Assembly (NCBI GenBank): GCA_000827265.1 | Contig: KN834764.1 | Location: 579,218 to 621,956, forward strand | From: Collybiopsis luxurians FD-317 M1 | Lineage: Eukaryota > Basidiomycota > Agaricomycetes > Agaricales > Omphalotaceae | Reading direction: 5' to 3' | DNA: 42,739 bases | Part shown: in pieces, positions 36,201 through 42,739 of the stretch | How the letters are laid out: every line of letters begins with the position of its first letter | How positions within the stretch are numbered: position 1 is the stretch's first letter | Made by a program: the position numbers and the translations under genes | The notes under the pieces: model-generated | What the model saw: only the letters and a program-made list of their open reading frames with translations | Databases searched by the model: none | Told to the model about the DNA's origin: nothing

Positions 36201-36448
36201 TAGAATATCTAATAATAATCAATCCGGAGATAACTCAAGAAGCCGAATATGAATCAGTTTGAGCTTTGCAATAAGCTGCAAATCAGATGACAGATGCCAG
36301 TGTTTCTTCCACTTTGCATATAAAGGGCCACAGGTTATCCACAAAATCATTCGCAGAAACTACTTCAAATTGCTCTGTGAGTAGTTTTGTCCCTGACTTT
36401 GTGCTTACTTGTGTGTTCACGGACTGGGGTTTGAAGCTGTTATCAACA
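33268..36448. other. 3.2-kb intergenic region upstream of the PKS
   Basis: No gene can be supported. The minus-strand frame at 33497-33769 encodes 90 residues with a hydrophobic C-terminal stretch, but it has no motif and sits in the PKS promoter. A frame at 34924-35190 contains a poly-A run (35002-35013) and is probably random. The part next to the PKS contains paired ACGTG words (33929-33942). The right part, 36287-36448, could be a 5' leader of the next gene. CpG content is normal. Confidence 0.5.
33929..33942. promoter_or_regulatory. Tandem TTACGTG pair upstream of the PKS
   Basis: TTACGTG is repeated head to tail, about 660 bases upstream of the PKS start. TTACG/ACGTG words are cores of fungal bZIP sites, so this may be a regulatory site. 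Evidence is the motif pair alone. Confidence 0.25.
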
Positions 36449-36823
36449 ATGCCGGAAGTTTTCCCCCCAGGAAGTGCTCATGGTCATGCCGAGTTCAAGC
36501 ACGACGGCACGATTATCACGACCTTCACTAGACGTGATGGACATATCATTCACAATACCGGGAAAATCGAGCTTCCTGAGGACACCACAGTTATCGCGTC
36601 CACTTGCGGTGCGGTACTCCATCACAAGGCACCTGGCCGTGGTGGTCACTACAATTGGAGGTCTAAGAGGTCCGGTAAAGTCGTCAAACTGACTGTAGAG
36701 GCCAACGACGGCAACATCATTGAGGTTGACGCACCATCCCATATTTTTGTGAAAACCTCCGACCGCAAGAAGCACGTCCATGCTGATGGTGAATCTAAGA
36801 ATGGCGGTTACCATCTTCATTAA
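36449..36823 (+). CDS. Short histidine-rich protein, unknown function
   Basis: 124 residues from the ATG at 36449, in a single exon. The open frame extends upstream to 36287, but that part looks unlike protein and contains GTGAGT at 36380, a possible donor of a leader intron; I therefore choose the inner start (MPEVFPPGSAHGHAEF). About 14 of 124 residues are histidine, with HGH, HH and a terminal YHLH. Alternating hydrophobic and polar residues (TTVIASTCG, KVVKLTVEAN, NIIEVDAPS) suggest a small all-beta protein. There is no signal peptide, no membrane segment and one cysteine. I do not recognise the family; metal binding is possible from composition only. CpG content is normal and codon use looks genuine. 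It is the last gene before the CpG-depleted block. Confidence 0.65.
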   Translation: MPEVFPPGSAHGHAEFKHDGTIITTFTRRDGHIIHNTGKIELPEDTTVIASTCGAVLHHKAPGRGGHYNWRSKRSGKVVKLTVEANDGNIIEVDAPSHIFVKTSDRKKHVHADGESKNGGYHLH

Positions 36824-38564
36824 GGTAGGCTTGTTGTAGGTATGGGAATGATGTTTTACTGACATCCATAGCCACCGCACTACAGTCTGCAGTCTGGAGA
36901 ATATGGTTATAGTGACCTATTGCAATGTGCTTGGTTGGAGGAGATTGAAATCTGTGAATAACGTTTTGTAAAGATTGACAGAAGTATGCTTGTAAATGTG
37001 AAGTTGTTGTTTGTTTTCCAACTCCAAGATCAATTACACTGAAGTAAAAGAACACACTGTGTGCTCGAAATGCTGGGGCAAAAATGAACCAATAATTCTT
37101 TACTGATCAAGTCAATTTTTTCCCCCAAGATCGTAGGATTTCAAAGTCCTGTCAATGTAGATAGCAGACTTAAATACAAATAAATAAGTAATCTGAATTT
37201 GTGTAGATCACTAGTGTAATTATAAGGTTAATCATTGGATGAAGACTAAATACTGATACACTGGAACCTCCAGAAGCCACCCCTGAGTGTTTTTATTCTC
37301 CATTGTGCTCATAAGTTTTGAGCGCACACACAGCTTCACTTATAGACCTTATATTAGAATATAGAAAGTTCAAGTGACAAGAGGAAAGTTATCTAACTGG
37401 TTCTATATCATCATCATGAATTGTTCAATAGGATTGTGCATGGTCAGGTCACTGGCCCATGACTACTGTACTATTATGACCATAACTTTAGATAACACAT
37501 AATATGATACCATTATTGCACAATTTTTGTGTTCAAACCCACAATCATATGGAAGTGACAATTCTATAATTGGAATCAAACATACAGAGAGCTATGATAA
37601 GCCTGAGTCAATAGCTAACTCAGAGTATATACAGAGCACCTGGTACAACTATTGCAGACAACTGGCCTGGTGTGATACCACTTATTGTTGAGTGGACAAG
37701 TACTAGTACAACTTAATGGTCCATAGACAGCTGCTGGAACCTTGCCCCTAGCACATCAACGCTAGCAGACCCACCCAGTTTCTTTCAAGTGTTCTGTTGA
37801 GCCTGTACAGCTCTGATGTACCCAGAGATATTCAATGACAAGTAGTTCAACTTAGATGAACTTACATTAGTAGTGGCTTGAGGTATCACAGACAAAGTGT
37901 CTGTACATTGGTGATTAGTATCCAGGGTCACAGAATGAGTCAGATGATAGCTGGAAATTTGTATCTGGTCTAGATTCAGTGGGAGTTAGTGATGCCTGAT
38001 CTGTACTATGAATGGAGTAATAACAGCTTTGCCTTTTCCATTAGATGAACTTAGGAAGGTGGCTATTAGTTAGAACAATATTATTTTGGGATGAAGAAGA
38101 TGGATAACTAAGTCTTACAACTAGAAAGGATACACAGACATAGAGACAAGTGCTATGAAATTGCTTTTCTATTTTCCTTTTCCTTTTACTTTCCATTGTT
38201 TTGGTTCATTATGATCAAATGATTGGATCACTTATTAGTTACAACAGGTTTACAATAAGATGGATGTATGTTCTTTGATTACGGATCATCTCATTTCATT
38301 CATAGTACTTACAATGTTTCAATTATTGTTCTATTTTCCCAATTGGACTTGCTATAATAATTTCTACAGTATAAATACTTGTCATTTTAGTAGTGTAGTC
38401 TTTAACTTCAATCTCATCTTTTCTCCTGTATTTGCTACTCCAATACACTCTGCTTTATATTCTTGATGTGATGCCTGGTCTGACATTATACTGAGGGCCT
38501 TTGCTGCTATATCTTGGTAGTCAGCTACAGTCACTGACAACAAGTTGGCCAGATATTCTAGAAC
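36824..38564. other. Intergenic, entry into the CpG-depleted block
   Basis: The first 300 bases are the likely 3' region of the histidine-rich gene. From about 37140 the sequence becomes AT-rich and CpG nearly vanishes, with only about two CpGs between 37140 and 38280 by eye. No gene is supported. Frames are short and full of TGA, TAA and TAG. Confidence 0.55.
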
Positions 38565-40062
38565 ATGGAGCAATACCCTATCCCATTAGTACCATTTGCT
38601 TCTGTGGATAAATCATCACCTAAACAGTTTAGGAAGAGTTCTAGAGTCAGGAGTGATCAGGATGTAACTCAAAGTTTGGTTGGTCAGCTTGGGACAGATT
38701 ACTCAAACAGGAGAAAGGATGACTTTTTTTTTGGGGATTTTGTTGGGTGTTGGTTTTGGTCTCTAGTTTTGTGGATATACACACCATTTGTATGAAGATG
38801 TGGACAATTTGGTTCTACAGTTTTCAGACATTGGACTTTGTATAATTAGTTTGAGTAGCTACTGTGTAACTCAGAATATTGCACCTCTCAACTTTAATCT
38901 CACCCACATCTTGCCATCCAGTGTCTTGGTCCAATTGTTGGACAGTACTGTAGATTGCTTGTTGATTGAGCTAGACTCTCCTCTTGCAGTATTAGTTGTC
39001 ATTTGCTGGTTTGTATAAGTTGTAAGTAACCTGTTCTGCTTCTGTGGGGGTATCTATATGCAGTTATTTCATCAAATGGTCAAATATAGGTATAACTGTA
39101 CCATATGCTGGACCATATTTTTGTTTTTCTCAAGTCATGCCAGTACAGGTACAGAGCTGTATATACAGTACCTGTATACTGTCAATGTACGGCTCCGGTC
39201 CCAAGCCCTAGAATTGTCTCTTCAAGTTGGCAGCTTGGGCTATAGGTATTTCTCCTGATCAGTGGAGTGATCAATGGTTGTAATGCTCTTGCAGAGCAAT
39301 TCCATCAGCTTACACAGGTTCTTGATACTTGGCATGAAGGACACTTATTCTGATCTTCAAGACTCTAATGATGCCCTTGTGACAGAGAACAGTCATCTCC
39401 AAGGTATCCTTCTCCAACTTCAGAACCAGGCTACAGGGTTGCAGGATCACATTAATGTGCTACAGGAGACCAACACACAGCTTTCTCAGCTAAATCAGAA
39501 CAATCTTGTGTTTCAACAACACATTTACGTGCAGCTCCAGAACTACATTTTCTGGACTCATGAATTGTCACATGCCTTCTTAATTTTGAAATCTGGCAAT
39601 ATGGCATTTCCTTTCCTCCAGATTCTGAGCAATGACCTTGTTCTTGCTCATGATCATTTACATTCTTTTCAGTAAGATGCAACACTCATGTCCAGCATTT
39701 GTATCTATCTTGATAGTATCTTCCATTGGCTCCATTCAATTATTGAAACTGCAAAGCATTTGGTAGCCCAGTCTGTCATTTTTAATCCTAGGATGGAAGA
39801 TCCAACTGCTTTCACTTCTCATTATCCTCCTGCTGTCACTGCATGGAGTGTTGAACAGGGTTTGAATGTTCCAATGTTACATGTTGCACCTGTTCTTCCT
39901 CAATTCTTATCTGCTCATCCTCCAGTCTCCCCTGTTCTGGGTTCAAGTTCCAGTTCTCCCATTGTTATTGAGGACAAGGAGGAGGGTTTACCAGTTGAAG
40001 TACTTATGGATTTGGGCAGTCTTTCCTCTCCCAAGTATGTTCTACTCTCCCATAGCTTCTGA
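38565..40062 (+). pseudogene. Decayed repeat-family gene with coiled coil
   Basis: Protein-like segments lie in order but in different frames. The first frame starts at 38565 (MEQYPIPLVPFASVDKSSPK, then RKSSRVRSDQD). AAWAIGISPDQWSDQW follows at about 39226-39275, then NALAEQFHQLTQVLDTWHEG (39281-39340), then a heptad-like stretch LQDSNDALVTENSHLQGILL (from 39355). A last segment, EDPTAFTSHYPPAVTAWSVE, with a serine-rich IVIEDKEE patch, ends at 40062. The TAA at 39673 can be removed by a 45-nt GT-AG intron (39672-39716), but the changes between 39226 and 39355 leave no room for introns and look like frameshifts. The layout (basic N-terminus, coiled coil, disordered tail) fits a gag-like or repeat-associated protein. 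I do not recognise the family. Confidence 0.45.
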
Positions 40063-41780
40063 GATAGCTGCCTTATTTGATTCTGACTCTACAATTGCTA
40101 TGTATGGCTCCAATCTTGATTGAACCCAATTCTTTGTGCTTTCTTCAAAGACATAAAAGATTTTTCTTTCATTTGTCCTTGTAAAGTACTGTTCCATTTT
40201 GAGCACTTCGTAAGGGGTGGAACAGTGGGACAAATTGTACAAAGTTTATTTTTAATAAGCACCTGTTAGACACTGGGACATCAAGGAATTTATGAAATTT
40301 AGCTACTATAAAAGGCTAAGAGCCCACAGGCACCTGAGAAAATATTTGTAAGACCTCAATTGGACATCGGACAGGATGGGACATTTTGTTTTGGAAGATG
40401 CCCTGCAGACACAGGACATATGAAGAGCTTAAAATGGGACAGTATCTATTTTTGAGTTTCGAGTGTTGGTTATTTGACTTTATGCAAAATATTAATTAAT
40501 TAATTATTGTGATTTCATGTGAGGTCTTGCAATTCATCCTTTCCTGGCCTCCACTTTCTTGGATGTTTGGAATGAAACTCTTCAACCACTTCATTTGCAT
40601 TTGTTAAACTTTCTATGGGCTCCCAAGTATCACTGTTGGGTCATAAGGATTGAAGGGAGATACAAGGGAGATAAGGGGGAAGTTGGAGTAGTGATGTCTT
40701 CTTGCTGTTTGCTCTCCATTCTCTCCATTTGATTAATTGAAATTTGCATGTAGCTGTTTCTTTTTCTCAAATAGATTTATCAGGCTGAATGTGTACACTG
40801 TGAATTACAAGTGATAGTTGCTTCAACCTCAGTTTTTTTTCTTTTATAAGTGAATTGCTCAGCAACTAAGACAGTATTGAAGTTTTTATATCTGAGGTCC
40901 ATGGTCAACAGTCTTCTGAGAGCCATGGCCTCTAATTCAGACATAGAGAAGCCGAGGCCTTGGCATCATAAACACACCAAAAAATTCAGATTTGTGACTG
41001 GCATGCAATCCATTGCAGCGGCCCTCTCTCACAAGTCCTTTGGTCAGCTGTTGGATTTTTAGTTTAATTCAGCATGTGGTCAATCAATTTCCCCTTGGCA
41101 TTTAATTTATCATTTGTAATAGTGACCAAATTATTATAGCTAGGACTTCAGCTATAATTAACAATGTAATTCTTGCTATAGCAAGGAAATTATCACAATG
41201 CATTTGTCCTTCTGATTCCTGAGCTCTTTGTATAGACATACCTTTTATACTTTTTGCCCCCCATCACTAACAATATGTTCAGTGGTGGGCCACAGGTGAG
41301 TTAAACTGGGCCACTGCTTGGGCACCTCACTTGAAAGGTGAAAATCATGATGTGACTTGTGATTCATTGGACCATTATATCCCTTCTCCCTTTCTTGGTA
41401 ACTATACTTTTTAATAAATTAAAATTATAAAGGCAAATAAATTTTACATCCAGAATCAGGTAAATTAGTACCACTAGATACATAGAAAAAGAGGGACTTG
41501 AGCAGTAGAGCTGGCTTGAGCTGGATAAAAAATTTCCCATTGGACATAGTACTTAGTAGTGTGTTAGGAAAATTTGACCTTCCATGCATGCCCAAGAATT
41601 CTGTCAGGACCTTTACTACCCTTTGTTGTTAGAAGCTTGTAGTAGGTTTAGTGAATAGAAAAGTAATTTATTAATCTGTGGCTGAGACAGATTACACAAT
41701 GGAGAGTCACTACATACAACAGGTGAGCAAGTTCTGTACAATTTAGAGTATTACTTCAAGAGGATTTGTCCTCAGGTGTC
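40063..41780. other. CpG-poor non-coding sequence
   Basis: No gene is supported. A 70-codon frame at 40850-41062 has no motif. The stretch holds four GGGACA words, an (ATTA)4 run and a purine-rich tract near 40650, all compatible with the 3' part of an old element. Confidence 0.5.
40491..40506. repeat. (ATTA)4 microsatellite
   Basis: Four tandem ATTA units in the CpG-depleted block, likely slippage-prone. Confidence 0.7.
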
Positions 41781-42739
41781 GACTGACAAAGCTAGTAGCT
41801 CAGTGCGACTAGGGCTTGAAATTTGAAGGAATTTGTTAAGATGGTATTAACAAGAAGTGACTTGAAAGATTCATGACTTGGTGTCCATTTACCTTACGAG
41901 ACAGAGTGCTTGAGAGGCTATGGCAATCAAACAATCTTGTTAGTCAGTTCAACAAGTGAGGAAGAATGTGGGCCAATGACTTGGTGTCAGTGGGGTTTGC
42001 TCAACTCAGTGTTAAGCAGGATAAGATTAGAATATTATGAGTCTGGAATGAAATGAAGGAGTCGTCTTGCAGCGGACTTGACTATTTTCCCACGTTTGTC
42101 ATTTTTTCCCCATTTTTGGACATGTCACTTCTTTTGTGATGCTTGTTATGTGCATGACCTACTTGACCACCATGGCCTTTGTCCTCTCCGTGTCCCTTCA
42201 CCTTTTATTTCTCCGTTCACCTTGATCATGTGTTTCTGCCTACTCTAACTCCAACTTCTTCCCATCGCAATCCCCAACCATATGGTCAATATCCTTCGAG
42301 GGAAATTGATTGCGAGCATTTGTATGTGATGTGGTGGGTGCGGTGAGATAGAAAACAAACACCAAGAACACCCAAGAACACTAAGTTCAAAGGGGCTTTT
42401 AGCAGTTGAAGTTTTAAAAGGGGGTTGGAGTAGTAGTAGTGTTGTTAGAGTGCACAAGTTTAAGTTCAATCAAAATCCAAATTGTAATGTCAAAACCAAA
42501 TTACCAAGTTCAAACACAATAATCAAGTTTAACAAAAACACCAAACACAAAACAGAACACAGAACACCACTCTTTGACTTTTAACTCTGCACCGAAGTTC
42601 TAGACTAATTCCAAACCAGATCAAATGCCTGATAAAGAGGGGGGCATCAGAACCTGCCTCTCCTTCCCATTTCTTGTCTACTTATATACTAAAATCCCTT
42701 CCCCATATAGTATTTCCATGTAATATGAAAACGGATCCC
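41781..42739. other. Non-coding end of window, AAC-rich tract
   Basis: CpG becomes more frequent again from about 41785. From about 42340 the sequence is rich in AAC, CAA and AAGTTCAA words (42381, 42463, 42506). No open frame is convincing. The last 100 bases include ACTTATATACTAAAA, a TATA-like patch that could belong to a long terminal repeat or to a gene beyond the window. Confidence 0.4.

Larger units (their letters stand above)
37140..41780. mobile_element. CpG-depleted, transposon-like block
   Basis: Over about 4.6 kb I count only around a dozen CpGs by eye, although C and G are both common and TG and CA are abundant. This is the mark of long-term cytosine methylation and deamination, as happens to silenced repeats in basidiomycetes. 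The block contains a decayed coiled-coil gene (38565-40062), four GGGACA words at 40225-40440, an (ATTA)4 run (40491-40506) and purine-rich tracts near 40650-40690. No reverse transcriptase, integrase or transposase motif and no terminal repeat can be identified, so the element class is unknown. Confidence 0.5.

Noticed and set aside
1..42739. CRISPR arrays, rRNA genes or bacterial operons
   Set aside because: No spaced direct repeats, no rRNA landmarks, and genes have eukaryotic introns throughout.

Overview
The window is nuclear DNA of a filamentous fungus, most likely an Agaricomycete (Basidiomycota). Genes are cut by many short GT-AG introns (mostly 45-65 nt). There is a fungal-type Argonaute, and a reducing polyketide synthase (PKS) whose N-terminal KS region resembles the basidiomycete clade. 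I see no bacterial operon structure. All exon models were joined by hand from GT/AG sites and reading frame; none has transcript support.

Layout. 1-585 is repeat-rich and without CpG. 1413-10763 is a small oxidase island: a LodB-like flavoprotein (-, 2922-1413), a VioB/RebD-type ferritin-like protein (+, 4226-5638) and a LodA-like quinoprotein amino-acid oxidase (+, 8479-10763). 12215-17063 (+) is a 1,553-residue leucine-rich-repeat protein and 17708-21801 (+) a 904-residue Argonaute. 22063-22880 (-) is a small EthD/dimeric alpha-beta barrel protein. 23567-33267 (-) is one very large PKS gene, KS-AT-DH-MT-(psiKR)-ER-KR-ACP-TE. 36449-36823 (+) is a short histidine-rich protein of unknown function. 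From about 37140 to 41780 the DNA becomes AT-rich and almost free of CpG, and holds a decayed repeat-family gene. 41780-42739 is AAC-rich non-coding sequence.

How the genes may work together. In bacteria LodA is an amino-acid oxidase whose tryptophan-derived quinone is made with the help of the flavoprotein LodB. Both partners occur here within 10 kb, with a ferritin-like protein of the family that couples imino acids in violacein and rebeccamycin biosynthesis. This looks like a fungal version of the LodA/LodB system, perhaps producing an oxidised or coupled amino-acid product plus hydrogen peroxide. The residue that appears to align with the cofactor cysteine is threonine, so the cofactor may differ from the bacterial one. 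The PKS has a C-terminal thioesterase and degenerate ER and MT nucleotide-binding motifs, which points to a polyunsaturated product released by hydrolysis or lactonisation. The EthD-like gene beside it may be a tailoring partner. The LRR and Argonaute genes look like ordinary core genes between the two islands. The CpG-depleted flanks suggest methylated, transposon-derived DNA on both sides of a CpG-normal gene block.
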